Part shown: positions 16,687 to 26,315 of the stretch, in pieces
Layout of the letters: every line of letters starts with the position of its first letter
How positions within the stretch are numbered: the first letter of the stretch is position 1
NCBI GenBank assembly: GCA_034189135.1
Contig: JAXHVO010000106.1
Location: forward strand, 1-45,349
Length of the DNA stretch: 45,349 nucleotides
DNA from: Thermodesulfobacteriota bacterium
GTDB lineage: Bacteria > Desulfobacterota > Desulfobacteria > Desulfobacterales > JAUWMJ01
Reading direction: 5' to 3'
Program-made: the position numbers and the translations under genes
Notes under the pieces: generated by a model
Database searches by the model: none
What the model was told of the DNA's origin: nothing
The model's input: only the letters and a program-made list of their open reading frames with translations

Positions 16687-17541
16687 TTATTTTTTGCCAT
16701 TTGGTGTAAATGCTTGCGCCAGGTCAAAATAGTATCTTGACTCCTCGTTGCGTCCTCTTTTCCAACACCCCTTGGCATATATTTGGCATTTTTCTTTTAG
16801 CATTTTCACTGCATCGATGCGCTGATCCTTTGAAAGCTGTCCGCTTTGAATTATTTTTTTCAGTGAACGTATCCGGTATTTATCAAGTTGCGGTGTTTTT
16901 GACAGTTGGTCCCCATGACCACCCCTTTTAACTATAAGCGGGGTGTCTATTAAAAAAACAGGGTATTTCCGGCTTATCCTAAGCCACAAATCGTAATCTT
17001 CACATGCAGGAAGGCTTTCATCAAACATCCCTGTTTTATCAAAAATTCTTTTTCTCATCATGACCGCAGAAGGACTCACGATGCAAAGGGGCAAACAGTG
17101 TTTAAAAATCATTCCGGAAAATTTTTGGTGGCGTTTCTTGGGATTTACCCTCTTGCCGTTTCGGAGCCACAGCTCTTCGGTCTGGCATATCAAAGCAGCG
17201 GGATTTGAGTGGAAAAAATCAACCTGGCTGGACACTTTCCCCGATAACCAAAGGTCATCCGAGTCAAGGAAAGCAATCAACTGCCCGGATGCGCAAGATA
17301 TCCCCGCATTTCTGGCCGCACTTACTCCGCGGTTGTCCTGCCTGAGCACGATGATATCCCGGGCATATGCATCAAGGATATCCATGGTGTTATCCGTGGA
17401 CCCGTCATCCACCACAATCAGTTCAATATTGTCAAAGTGCTGTGACAAGACGGAATCAATGGCCTCTTTAAGTATCCAGCCCCTGTTGTACGTTGGGATA
17501 ATGACACTGACAGTGGGGTTTTGATTATCAATTTTCTTCAT
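16687..17541 (-). CDS. Family 2 glycosyltransferase
   Basis: A 284-residue cytoplasmic GT-A glycosyltransferase. It has VSVIIPTYNRGWILKEAIDS, IELIVVDDGSTDNT, GVSAARNAG, and the metal-binding LIAFLDSDDLW. A later acidic motif, CEDYDLW, fits the catalytic base region. No membrane helices are present. The sugar and acceptor are unknown. It is monocistronic by context, lying between the TRAP operon and hrpA on the same strand. Confidence 0.9.
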   Translation of the reverse strand: MKKIDNQNPTVSVIIPTYNRGWILKEAIDSVLSQHFDNIELIVVDDGSTDNTMDILDAYARDIIVLRQDNRGVSAARNAGISCASGQLIAFLDSDDLWLSGKVSSQVDFFHSNPAALICQTEELWLRNGKRVNPKKRHQKFSGMIFKHCLPLCIVSPSAVMMRKRIFDKTGMFDESLPACEDYDLWLRISRKYPVFLIDTPLIVKRGGHGDQLSKTPQLDKYRIRSLKKIIQSGQLSKDQRIDAVKMLKEKCQIYAKGCWKRGRNEESRYYFDLAQAFTPNGKK

Positions 17542-17619
17542 TATTATGATTTTTAATACTAAACATCGAATGCTGAAATCGTTTCGCTCGGCTGGCTTAT
17601 AAATGGGTAGAATACCTTA

Positions 17620-17656
17620 TTCAACATTCGATGTTGAACGTTCGATGTTCGACGTT
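17620..17656. repeat. Short palindromic TTCGATGTT-type repeats
   Basis: TTCAACAT-TCG-ATGTTGAA (17620-17638) is a perfect palindrome and is followed by GAACGT ... ACGTTC (17636-17657). Related CATCGAATG occurs near 17565. They sit in the 184-base gap between hrpA and the glycosyltransferase and look like decayed intergenic repeat units. Confidence 0.6.
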
Positions 17657-17725
17657 CCTTTCTTTCAGCAACCCTTCCTCAGTCCATCTGGTGCAATAAT
17701 AACTTGTCACTTATGCCCCTTTATC

Positions 17726-20700
17726 CTACACCATTCTTTCTATCTCGCTTAACTTCTTCTCAAGTCGCTTTTGGGAAACCGGAATGGCCGTTTTCAATTC
17801 CTGGGCAAAAAGAGAGACTTTATACTCTTCAATTAACCAGAAGTACTCTTCGACGGCCTTTTTCTTTTCTTTTGATACCAAAGGCGAAAGGCCTTTAAGC
17901 AGATCATTCAGGCTGTCGGTAACAACCTTTAATTCTTTTGCTTTTGCCTTCTGTTTTTCAAAATTCATCACTGCCCTTTGTGCACGGATTTCTACCGCCT
18001 TTATGTATCTTGCCAGATGAACAAACCGCTTGGCGTCGTATAGATCTAAAAAATTTTGCGGCACAAGTCTTGCCAGTTCTTCTTTTAAGTCGCCTAAAAA
18101 AGAAAGGACCTCTTGATGAATCCTGTCGCCTCTTTCAAGGCGGTAAATCGAAGATCTTGTGTTATAATATGCCTCAAGAACCGGTATGGCGGACTCTAAT
18201 AATTTCCTGCCTGCTGAAATGATAACCGGTTTTACTGCTTCGGCATGGGAATAAAAGGCTTTTTCAGTCCTCAAATTTTTTTGAAACAGCTGTTTGGTCA
18301 CGCGTGCGTATAGCCTTTTTACAAAACGCCTTGCGCCACCGAAATAATCGGCATAATGAACCGCCTCTGGCGGAATCACCAGATTTTTCTTTAAAAATTT
18401 TAAATCTTTGGCAAAGTAAATGGCATAAAGACCAGCAACCCCTTCTTTATGTAATTTGATCGCCTTATCATGGTCGTAGAAAAGACGGAGATTTACGCTT
18501 CTTGCTGTTTTGGAATCGATTTCAAGTCCCGGGTGCGCAGTCCAGGTCCCCTTGTTTTTTATCTTTACCTCAATTTTTTCCGGAAGGTCTCCAAAATCCC
18601 ACCTGGTGATACCGGTCTTTTCCCATTTTTGTCCGGCAGTTCCAAGTTCATCCGGACGGATACTTCCGGCAAAATTTTGGCAGAGAATAGTTTTTTCTCT
18701 ACTGCAAACCAGTTCTTCGCCGTTAGTGCCCGTAATCGATATGCGCATCTTGAGATGATCAGGAAGCACATCCTCATCCCATGCCGCAGCCGGGATATCA
18801 ACGCCAAAGTGCTCATAGATAAACTGTCCGAGAGCGGTTATCAGAGAATGATTGCTTTTGGGCATGTGCCTGATAACTGTATCAACCGTATCGGTCACAG
18901 GGACAAGCTGTTTTCGGTATGTTTTGGGAAGCCCCTTTATCAGAGCAGTGATCTTTTCTTGGTAAAGGCCGGGAACCAGCCAATCCACAGTTTCGGGGGA
19001 AACCACAGGCGCAATGGATGAGGGAATTTTAACGGTGACACCATCATCAGCCTTTCCCGGATTAAACTGATAAAGACATTCAAACGAGTTATTTCCCATA
19101 TCAATACAATTGGGAAAATGAGAAAGTTCATTTTCATCCGGTGAATAAAGGAAAAGATCTTCCCTGCTCATTTGCAGAAAGTTATCACCACCCTTTTTCT
19201 TTAATCGTTTCCGCAGGGTTCGCATATCATATATTCCGCTCAGCCTTTCTTGATAAAACTCGATTATCTCCTGATCGCCGACCAGCATATCTCTTCGCCT
19301 GAGCCTGTTTTCCATGTCTTTAATTTCATCAATCAATCTTTGGTTATGCTTCATGAAATCAAAAGATCGTCTCATGTCGCCTTCCACAAGTGCGCTGCGA
19401 ATAAAAATCTCAGCTGCCTCTTCCCGATTGACCTTTCCATATGAAACCGGTCTGCCAGGTTCAAGGATCAGTCCGAAAAGGCTGACCTGTTCAAAGGCCA
19501 CCACTTCACCCCGATTTCTTTCCCAATGAGGGCTCAGATATGTATATTTACATTGATCTCCGCCCAGAACTTCCAGCCAGCTGTTATCTATATTTGCCAC
19601 CGTCCTGGCAAAGAGTCTGGATGTTTCCACCATTTCTGCTGCCACGATCCATGTTTTCGACCTGTTGAACAGTCCGGAACCGGGAAAAATCATCACCTCT
19701 TTTCCTTTGGCGGCCTGAAAAAAGTTTTTCTCCTTTTTTAGCGCAATATTGGAAAGGAAACCGCTTAAAATCGATTTGTGAACCGCATTGTAAAAAGGAG
19801 TAAATATCTCCTGCCGGTCTTTCCCATGCTTATTCTGCTCTGGTGGTAAAACATTCTTTTTGTCTTTCCCCTTTAATCGGTTTTCTTCCAGGATGGCTGA
19901 AATCTGTGAATGAATGTCTCGCCATTCTCTCATCCGCTTAAAAGACAAATAATGGTCCCTGCAATATTTTTTCATCCGGTTGGCACTTTTTACTTGCCGC
20001 CAGGTACGGTGATAAGTCTCCCAGATATTCAGGAAAGCTATAAAATCGGATGCTGGATCGGTAAATTGCAAATGCGCTTCATCAGCTTCCCTGGCCTTTT
20101 CTGTCGGCCGTTCACGGGGGTCCTGTATACTTAAAACAGATGCAATAACAGTGACTTCTTTCAAGCACCCTTCTAGCTGAGCTTCCAGGAGCATTCGTGA
20201 CAACCTGGGATCGATGGGAATCTTAGACATCAACGTTCCCTTTTCAGTGAGATTAAAACGGTGGGTGCCTTTTTTATACCCTCTTCCATGCTCTTTGCTG
20301 ATTGCTCCAAGTTCTAAAAGAAGATCAAACCCATCTTTAATACTCTTTTTGGCCGGTCGGTCGATAAAAGGAAAATCGGATATGTCACCCAGATTCAGAG
20401 CAATCATCCTTAAAATGACCTGTGCAAGGTTTGATCTGAGTATCTCCGGAAGGGTAAAGAGGGGACGGGAAAGAAAATCTTTTTCTGAATAAAGACGAAT
20501 ACAAATGCCGTTTTCCACACGACCGCATCTGCCTTTTCTCTGGTCGGCACTGCTTCTAGATATCGACATTACAGGAAGCGCGGTGGTTCTGGATCGCGGG
20601 CTGTACTGTGAGATTCTTGCAAGCCCTGTATCGACCACATACTTGATACCCGGTATGGTAATTGAAGTTTCGGCAACATTGGTTGCCACCACGATTTTTC

Positions 20701-21616
20701 TGCCGGGAGGGCGTGAAAAAATTCTTGACTGTTCAGATGCCGGAAGTCTTGCAAACAGAGGATAGATAAAGGCATTGTTATAATTTCTTCCTTCAAGCAG
20801 TTCGCATGTTTCACGGATATCCTGCTCTGTCGGCATAAACACAAGGATGTCGCCGTACGGACCTTCCTTGTTTATTGTGTCAACCGCATCTGCCGCCATT
20901 TCGACATGGGTGAGATCGTTTTTTTCTTCCGATTTTTGTTTTTTTAACTCCAGATCAGTCGGCAAATATCGAACATCAACAGGAAACATACGACCTGACA
21001 CTTCAATGACCGGTGCAGCATCAAAGGCTTTGGAAAATTTCTCCGTGTCAATGGTGGCCGATGTAATGATCAGCTTCAGGTCTTTTCTTCTTTTTTTAAC
21101 CAGTTTTTTTAAAATTCCCAGCACAAAATCGATATTCAGACTTCGCTCATGTGCTTCATCAACGATGATGGTATCGTATTCGTTAAGATCCGGGTCACTG
21201 AGGGTTTCGGCAAGAAGAATGCCGTCGGTCATAATCTTAATATAAGAATCATGGCGGGTTTTATCTTTAAAACGTATTTTATAGCCCACCGATCTGCCGA
21301 TTTTTTCTCCCAGTTCTGCGGCAACGCGATGGGCCACCGTTACAGCGGCGATTCTTCTGGGTTGGGTACAGCCGATTTTACCGGTGATGCCTCTTTGGGC
21401 CGCAAGACAAAATTTGGGTATCTGGGTGGTTTTTCCCGAGCCTGTCTCACCTGATATGATCACCACCTGATTGTTGGAAATGGCAGTTATAATGTCATCT
21501 TTTCTATCCGTGATCGGCAAGGACGGGTTATAAGAAAACCGGGGCAGGTTTTGTTTCCGCCATTTTCTTTTCTTGATTGATATGTTAGACTTTTTTAGAC
21601 GGCTTTTCATTTTCAT
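17726..21616 (-). CDS. hrpA: ATP-dependent RNA helicase HrpA (DEAH-box)
   Basis: About 1,296 residues from ATG 21616; a TTG at 21688 would add 24 residues, and neither start has a strong ribosome-binding site. Helicase motifs in order: I GETGSGKT (56-63), Ia TQPRR, II DEAHERSLN (153 on), III SATID, V TNVAETS, VI QRKGRCGR. The helicase-associated, OB-fold and long DUF3418-type C-terminal regions are all present, as in E. coli HrpA (1,300 residues). HrpA acts on mRNA and on stalled ribosomes. The gene appears intact. Its N-terminal leader is shorter than in E. coli. Confidence 0.92.
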   Translation of the reverse strand: MKMKSRLKKSNISIKKRKWRKQNLPRFSYNPSLPITDRKDDIITAISNNQVVIISGETGSGKTTQIPKFCLAAQRGITGKIGCTQPRRIAAVTVAHRVAAELGEKIGRSVGYKIRFKDKTRHDSYIKIMTDGILLAETLSDPDLNEYDTIIVDEAHERSLNIDFVLGILKKLVKKRRKDLKLIITSATIDTEKFSKAFDAAPVIEVSGRMFPVDVRYLPTDLELKKQKSEEKNDLTHVEMAADAVDTINKEGPYGDILVFMPTEQDIRETCELLEGRNYNNAFIYPLFARLPASEQSRIFSRPPGRKIVVATNVAETSITIPGIKYVVDTGLARISQYSPRSRTTALPVMSISRSSADQRKGRCGRVENGICIRLYSEKDFLSRPLFTLPEILRSNLAQVILRMIALNLGDISDFPFIDRPAKKSIKDGFDLLLELGAISKEHGRGYKKGTHRFNLTEKGTLMSKIPIDPRLSRMLLEAQLEGCLKEVTVIASVLSIQDPRERPTEKAREADEAHLQFTDPASDFIAFLNIWETYHRTWRQVKSANRMKKYCRDHYLSFKRMREWRDIHSQISAILEENRLKGKDKKNVLPPEQNKHGKDRQEIFTPFYNAVHKSILSGFLSNIALKKEKNFFQAAKGKEVMIFPGSGLFNRSKTWIVAAEMVETSRLFARTVANIDNSWLEVLGGDQCKYTYLSPHWERNRGEVVAFEQVSLFGLILEPGRPVSYGKVNREEAAEIFIRSALVEGDMRRSFDFMKHNQRLIDEIKDMENRLRRRDMLVGDQEIIEFYQERLSGIYDMRTLRKRLKKKGGDNFLQMSREDLFLYSPDENELSHFPNCIDMGNNSFECLYQFNPGKADDGVTVKIPSSIAPVVSPETVDWLVPGLYQEKITALIKGLPKTYRKQLVPVTDTVDTVIRHMPKSNHSLITALGQFIYEHFGVDIPAAAWDEDVLPDHLKMRISITGTNGEELVCSREKTILCQNFAGSIRPDELGTAGQKWEKTGITRWDFGDLPEKIEVKIKNKGTWTAHPGLEIDSKTARSVNLRLFYDHDKAIKLHKEGVAGLYAIYFAKDLKFLKKNLVIPPEAVHYADYFGGARRFVKRLYARVTKQLFQKNLRTEKAFYSHAEAVKPVIISAGRKLLESAIPVLEAYYNTRSSIYRLERGDRIHQEVLSFLGDLKEELARLVPQNFLDLYDAKRFVHLARYIKAVEIRAQRAVMNFEKQKAKAKELKVVTDSLNDLLKGLSPLVSKEKKKAVEEYFWLIEEYKVSLFAQELKTAIPVSQKRLEKKLSEIERMV

Positions 21617-21861
21617 GCTTTCGTGATAAAAATCTCTTATAATCAATATTTTTACTGTTTTTATTGTCGAATACAACACTTTTTTCAATAATAAATGATG
21701 AGTTGATTCGTATCGAGGATGTGAATAGAGACGGCTATATTCACACCTGATCTTATATGTTAGGCGCCATCAGGGCATCATTTTCGGTAAAAAGAGGTGC
21801 TAAATTTGACTATCATTATATCCCTTAAAAAATAGCATTTTTTAAACAAAAGGAGAAAATC

Positions 21862-23205
21862 ATGAATTTTGTAATTATCGGCGGGGATGCAGCGGGTATG
21901 AGTGCGGCAAGCAGGGCAAAGAGAACCATGCCTGATTTAAAGGTGACTGTTTTGGAAAAAACCAAGGATGTATCATACAGCGCATGCGGGATGCCGTACA
22001 ATATTGCCGAACCGCACAGGAAAATTGACGATCTGGTGGTCAGGCATGCCCATGTTTTCAGGGAAAAGCAGGATATTAACCTTTTGACCGGTCATTGTGT
22101 GGATCATATCGATCCTGCCGGGAAAACCGTGGGCGGTGTTTCTGAAGACAACCAAAGATTTGAACTTCCCTATGATAAACTTCTCATTGCCACCGGTGCA
22201 TCGCCGATTATTCCTGATCTGCCCGGTTTTGACCTCCCCGGCGTTCTGGGCTTAAAAAGTCTGGAAGACGGCAGAAAGATCAAGCAGTTTTTAAAAGACC
22301 GCTCTGTGAAAAAGGTGATCGTAATCGGCATGGGATATATTGCCCTTGAAATGGCCGAAGCGTTGCGTGCCCGAGATATTGAAGTGGACATGGTGAAACC
22401 TCGCCCCGTTTTTTTACCGTGGCTGGATGAACAGATGGCACAGGTGATAAAAAAGGAGTTGGAATCCAATCAGGTTGCCATGTATCCCGGACATAAGGTG
22501 GAAAGAATCGAACAGTCAACCACAGGGAGGCTATCGGTGGTATGCCCTGATCTGACGCTGGAAGGAGATATGGTGCTCGTCGCCATCGGTGTCACTCCGA
22601 ACAGTGATATGGCTCAAAGAGCAGGAATAGAGCTTGGTATACAGAAATCGGTTGCGGTGGACAGGAGGCTGAGGACCTCGCATGAAAACATATACGCTGC
22701 CGGTGATTGCGCCGATGCCTTTCATGTGGTTACAGACCGAAAAGCCTGGATTCCGCTGGCTTTAAGGGCAAACCGCGCGGGATGGGCAGTTGCAGATAAT
22801 GTTTGCGGAAAGGATGTTCAGCTTCCCGGTATTGCCGGAACATCGGTTTTCAAGGTTTTTGAGCTAGAAGTGGCTCGAACCGGCCTGAGTATGCAAGAGG
22901 GCGAAAAGGCCGGATTCGACCCTGTTGAAGTTATCATTAAAACCCGTTCCCGTGCCCACGCCCATCCCGGTTCATCAACCATCTGGCTGCGGATGACAGC
23001 AGACAAAAAAACCGGTCGCCTCCTTGGCGTTCAGATGTTAGGCAAGGAAGGGGTGGCACATAGAATCAATGCTCCTGCGGTGGCGCTTCACGGCCATATG
23101 ACTGTCGAACTGTTCGGTCAGGCGGACCTGGCATATGCGCCACCCTTTAGCCCGGTATGGGATCCTTTGCTGACCACAGCCAATCAGTTGCTTAAAAAAT
23201 TTTAA
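21862..23205 (+). CDS. CoA-disulfide reductase / NADH oxidase-type flavoprotein
   Basis: A 447-residue FAD enzyme of the single-cysteine pyridine-nucleotide-disulfide reductase group. It has an N-terminal FAD fold (VIIGGDAAGMSAASRAKR), the redox Cys42 in SYSACGMPYNI, ATGASPIIP, a NAD(P)H-binding fold (VIVIGMGYIALEMAEALR), and the second FAD motif IYAAGDCAD. The single active-site cysteine fits CoA-disulfide reductase, the polysulfide reductase Npsr and H2O-forming NADH oxidase; these cannot be separated by eye. In a sulfur-reducing anaerobe, polysulfide or CoA-persulfide reduction is plausible. AAAGGAGAAAATC precedes the ATG. It sits in front of the nqr operon with a 147-base gap. Confidence 0.87.
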   Translation: MNFVIIGGDAAGMSAASRAKRTMPDLKVTVLEKTKDVSYSACGMPYNIAEPHRKIDDLVVRHAHVFREKQDINLLTGHCVDHIDPAGKTVGGVSEDNQRFELPYDKLLIATGASPIIPDLPGFDLPGVLGLKSLEDGRKIKQFLKDRSVKKVIVIGMGYIALEMAEALRARDIEVDMVKPRPVFLPWLDEQMAQVIKKELESNQVAMYPGHKVERIEQSTTGRLSVVCPDLTLEGDMVLVAIGVTPNSDMAQRAGIELGIQKSVAVDRRLRTSHENIYAAGDCADAFHVVTDRKAWIPLALRANRAGWAVADNVCGKDVQLPGIAGTSVFKVFELEVARTGLSMQEGEKAGFDPVEVIIKTRSRAHAHPGSSTIWLRMTADKKTGRLLGVQMLGKEGVAHRINAPAVALHGHMTVELFGQADLAYAPPFSPVWDPLLTTANQLLKKF

Positions 23206-23352
23206 GCCACAAATGAACACCAATGGAAAAGATCTTCTTCCGGCATTTATAATTTGACAATTTTTATGTTTTTTTTTAAAAATAAAGACATTTAACTTCC
23301 CGCCCAATTTTAAAAGCAGTTAGAAAAAACCTGAAATTTCTTTTGTAAAAGA

Positions 23353-24396
23353 ATGAAAAAACCAAGATTCCAGAAACAAGCGATTATGCTGCGGGTGTTG
23401 TACGCACTTTTACCGGTGCTTCTGGTGGCGATTTACTACTTCGGGTGGCGGATCCTTGCGATTATGGCGGTTTCTTTAATTTTTGCCTTTGTGACCGAAT
23501 GGACGATGGCTTCTTATCGAAATGGCAAAGTGAGCTATGCCTGTTTTGTAACCGCCAGCCTCTATGGATTATCATTGCCACCGACCACACCGTTTTGGAT
23601 CACAGCAGTGGGAGCAGTAGTGGCAATCCTTTTTGGCAAAGAAGTTTTTGGTGGATTCGGAAAAAATGTTTTTAATCCGGCCGTTGTGGGCAGAGCTTTT
23701 GTTTATGTTTGCTTTCCGGTTGAATTAACTTCTCAATTCGTGCTGGCTTTTCACGGATTTCCCGGTGGATTTGCCCACTGGAGCTTTACTGCCTTGCATA
23801 AAACTCCAACCTATTTGGTCGAACAGGGTGTTAAAATGGTTGATGCCATTAGTGCTGCAACACCCATGTGGTCAAGGCGCGACTATGGGATTACCACGGA
23901 TCTAATGAACTTGGTTGCCGGCAATATCGGCGAGGTTGTCTCCCATGCGGGTAACCCATATGTGATTGCCGCCGGATCAGCGGGTGAGGGATGTGCCATT
24001 GTTATTTTGCTCTCGGCTATCTACATGTTCTATACAAAAACCGCTCAGTATCGCCTGTTCGCCGGCACCATTATCGGCGCCATGTTTTTAAATATCCTGT
24101 TGAGAAACATCCTCGGCCTTGAGAAGGTCCCCCCTCTCTGGTTTACGCTGTTTTCCGGAGCCCTTCTTTACGCCGCAGTCTTTATGGTAACCGATCCGGT
24201 TTCCGCACCAAAAAGTAAAACGTCTCAGTGGATATACTCCATATTTATCGGTATGATGATTGTGCTGTTTCGGTATAAAGCAGTGTTTGCCGGGGGGGTT
24301 GCCTTTTCCATCCTGCTGGGGAACATGCTGGCACCATCACTGGATCTCTGGTTAAAGCGATACCAAAAACATAAAGCAAAGGTCTCTGCACCATGA
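23353..24396 (+). CDS. nqrB: Na+-translocating NADH:quinone reductase subunit B (NqrB/RnfD family)
   Basis: A 347-residue membrane protein with about ten helices. GKEVFGGFGKNVFNPAVVGR is the NqrB-type version of the NqrB/RnfD signature. DAISAATPM contains the threonine (Thr170) expected to carry covalent FMN; the usual motif is SGAT, here SAAT. The C-terminal MVTDPVSAP is also conserved. It is shorter than Vibrio NqrB (about 415) and its N-terminal part is more RnfD-like. It begins the nqrBCDEF operon; there is no nqrA in front. Its stop overlaps the nqrC start (ATGA). Confidence 0.88.
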   Translation: MKKPRFQKQAIMLRVLYALLPVLLVAIYYFGWRILAIMAVSLIFAFVTEWTMASYRNGKVSYACFVTASLYGLSLPPTTPFWITAVGAVVAILFGKEVFGGFGKNVFNPAVVGRAFVYVCFPVELTSQFVLAFHGFPGGFAHWSFTALHKTPTYLVEQGVKMVDAISAATPMWSRRDYGITTDLMNLVAGNIGEVVSHAGNPYVIAAGSAGEGCAIVILLSAIYMFYTKTAQYRLFAGTIIGAMFLNILLRNILGLEKVPPLWFTLFSGALLYAAVFMVTDPVSAPKSKTSQWIYSIFIGMMIVLFRYKAVFAGGVAFSILLGNMLAPSLDLWLKRYQKHKAKVSAP

Positions 24397-25073
24397 ATAA
24401 AAAAAGCCCATTATATATTATAGGCTTCATGGTGGTGGTTTGTGTGGTCTTCGGTACGGGTGTATCCGTGGTGCATAATGCCACCCGGGACATGCTGGAA
24501 AAGAACAAAAGGTTTCATCTGAACCGAATCATATGCCGGGCATTTTTAATCACCTCCATGGATGAATCGCCAGAAGCATATGCCGAGGCTATCGCCAAAC
24601 AGATTCAGATAGCACAAAATCTGGAAGGTGACCGGGTTAGAAATCTTTATAGACAAATCGATGTTGAAAACAAGGTGGTCGCCGTGGGCTTTGATTTTAG
24701 CGGCATGGGATTTTGGGATCGTATCAACGGCATTATTGTTTTTACGCCGGATTTAGAAAAAATTATCAATATCCAGTTTTTTGATCACAAAGAGACCCCC
24801 GGACTAGGCGCGCGTATTGAGGAAAAATGGTTTACCGATCAATTTAAAGGCATTCGCGTTGCCTGGGATAAAGCCGTTCCAGACCGGGTAATCTTCGGAG
24901 CGGCTTCTGCAGGAAGCACGGATTATCAGATAGATGCCATTACCGGTGCCACCCAGACCTCCATGGCGCTGAAACGATTTTTAAACCAGGAACTGGAACG
25001 TATTCGTACATTCAAACTGGAAAAATCTGGCTGGCTTGAGTCAGTCAGCAAAAAAGATAAAAAGCAATTCTAA
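24393..25073 (+). CDS. nqrC: Na+-translocating NADH:quinone reductase subunit C (NqrC)
   Basis: A 226-residue protein with one N-terminal membrane helix (residues 7-28) and a periplasmic FMN-binding domain. The covalent FMN site is DAITGATQTS, with Thr187 as the linkage residue. FFDHKETPGLGARIEEKW is the matching conserved block of the NqrC/RnfG family. It transfers electrons between the intramembrane cluster of NqrD/E and NqrB. The gene overlaps nqrB by four bases. Confidence 0.9.
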   Translation: MNKKSPLYIIGFMVVVCVVFGTGVSVVHNATRDMLEKNKRFHLNRIICRAFLITSMDESPEAYAEAIAKQIQIAQNLEGDRVRNLYRQIDVENKVVAVGFDFSGMGFWDRINGIIVFTPDLEKIINIQFFDHKETPGLGARIEEKWFTDQFKGIRVAWDKAVPDRVIFGAASAGSTDYQIDAITGATQTSMALKRFLNQELERIRTFKLEKSGWLESVSKKDKKQF

Positions 25074-25077
25074 CACC

Positions 25078-25686
25078 ATGGGCGCAAAAAAAATATTCAC
25101 GCAGGGTCTTTTTAGCGACAATCCAATCTATCGCCAGGTTTTGGGTATTTGTTCAGCGCTGGCCGTAACCAACCTTCTTGCCAACACCCTTTTCATGTGT
25201 TTTGGCGTCATTTTTACCACTACATTTTCCAATGTAACGGTTTCTCTGCTGAGGAATTACATCCCTCAGAGAATACGGATGATCGTCCAAGTTCTCATTA
25301 TTGCAAGCTATGTCATGATGGTCGATATCATCATCAAGGCCCTAGCACCGGAAATCCATCGATTTATCGGCCCTTATGTGGGGCTGATCATTACCAACTG
25401 TATTATTATGGGGCGTGCCGAAGCATTTGCCAGTAGCCACAAACCCCTTCCATCACTCTTGGACGGTATGGCCTGCGGGCTGGGGTATTCCATGGTATTG
25501 ATTACGATTGCCGTGGTTCGTGAAATGTTGGGGTTTGGCACCATCCTCGGCTATTCGCTGCCTGGAAAGGAAATCTGGTGGCACCAATGGACGATTATGG
25601 TCATGCCGCCGGGTGCATTTTTCATGCTGGCTATCGTCACCTGGATTGCCAGAGCAAAATTTGAACCCAAAGAAGAGATTTCATAA
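25078..25686 (+). CDS. nqrD: Na+-translocating NADH:quinone reductase subunit D (NqrD)
   Basis: A 202-residue membrane protein with six helices. Clear NqrD rather than RnfE blocks: NPIYRQVLGICSALAVTN, SLLRNYIPQRIRMIVQ, VGLIITNCIIMGRAEAFA and DGMACGLGYSMVL. Cys25 and Cys108 occupy the places of the two ligands of the intramembrane iron centre. The start at 25078 lies just after the nqrC stop; the frame is open further upstream but would overlap nqrC. Confidence 0.92.
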   Translation: MGAKKIFTQGLFSDNPIYRQVLGICSALAVTNLLANTLFMCFGVIFTTTFSNVTVSLLRNYIPQRIRMIVQVLIIASYVMMVDIIIKALAPEIHRFIGPYVGLIITNCIIMGRAEAFASSHKPLPSLLDGMACGLGYSMVLITIAVVREMLGFGTILGYSLPGKEIWWHQWTIMVMPPGAFFMLAIVTWIARAKFEPKEEIS

Positions 25687-25696
25687 ATTCAAATTA

Positions 25697-26302
25697 ATGG
25701 ACATTTTAAACACAGGCATATTTCAAAACTTTCTGCTGATTCTCATATCAGCGGCACTTACGGATAACATTTTACTGGCCCGTTTTCTCGGAATGTGCTC
25801 CTGTTTAGGGGTATCCAAAAAAGTGGATACCAGTATCGGCTTAGGCGCGGCGGTCATTTTTGTTACCGCCTGTACTTCAGCAATCAATTTCCTGGTGTAT
25901 GAATTTTTGCTGGTTCCCCTCGAATTGGCGTATTTGAAGCTTATCGTTTTTATCATTGTTATCGCTGGCTTCGTTCAGTTTGTGGAAATGGTGATAGAAC
26001 GCCTATCAATGAAGCTTTATAGTGCTTTAGGTATTTTTCTTCCATTGATAACGGTCAACTGTGCCATTTTAGGAACCTCACTTTTTATGCTCAATAAACC
26101 CTATAACCTGTTTGAGGCATTTACATTCGGTTTGGGAGCTGGTTTGGGTTGGTTTATTGCCATTACCATCGTAGGTGGAATACGTGAAAGGATAAACGAA
26201 GCCGCTGTTCCTAAGGGATTAGAAGGTCCGGGAATTACTTTAATTGTTATCGGTATCATGGCGCTTGGGTTTGTGGGATTTTCCGGAATGATCAAAATTT
26301 AA
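25697..26302 (+). CDS. nqrE: Na+-translocating NADH:quinone reductase subunit E (NqrE)
   Basis: A 201-residue membrane protein with six helices. FLGMCSCLGVSKKVDTSIGLG and LGIFLPLITVNCAILG place Cys34 and Cys122 as the NqrE half of the intramembrane iron site. The ending LEGPGITLIVIGIMALGFVGFSG is NqrE-like. The ATG at 25697 is ten bases after the nqrD stop; the long upstream extension of the frame overlaps nqrD and is not used. Confidence 0.92.
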   Translation: MDILNTGIFQNFLLILISAALTDNILLARFLGMCSCLGVSKKVDTSIGLGAAVIFVTACTSAINFLVYEFLLVPLELAYLKLIVFIIVIAGFVQFVEMVIERLSMKLYSALGIFLPLITVNCAILGTSLFMLNKPYNLFEAFTFGLGAGLGWFIAITIVGGIRERINEAAVPKGLEGPGITLIVIGIMALGFVGFSGMIKI

Positions 26303-26315
26303 TCATGCAGGCGAT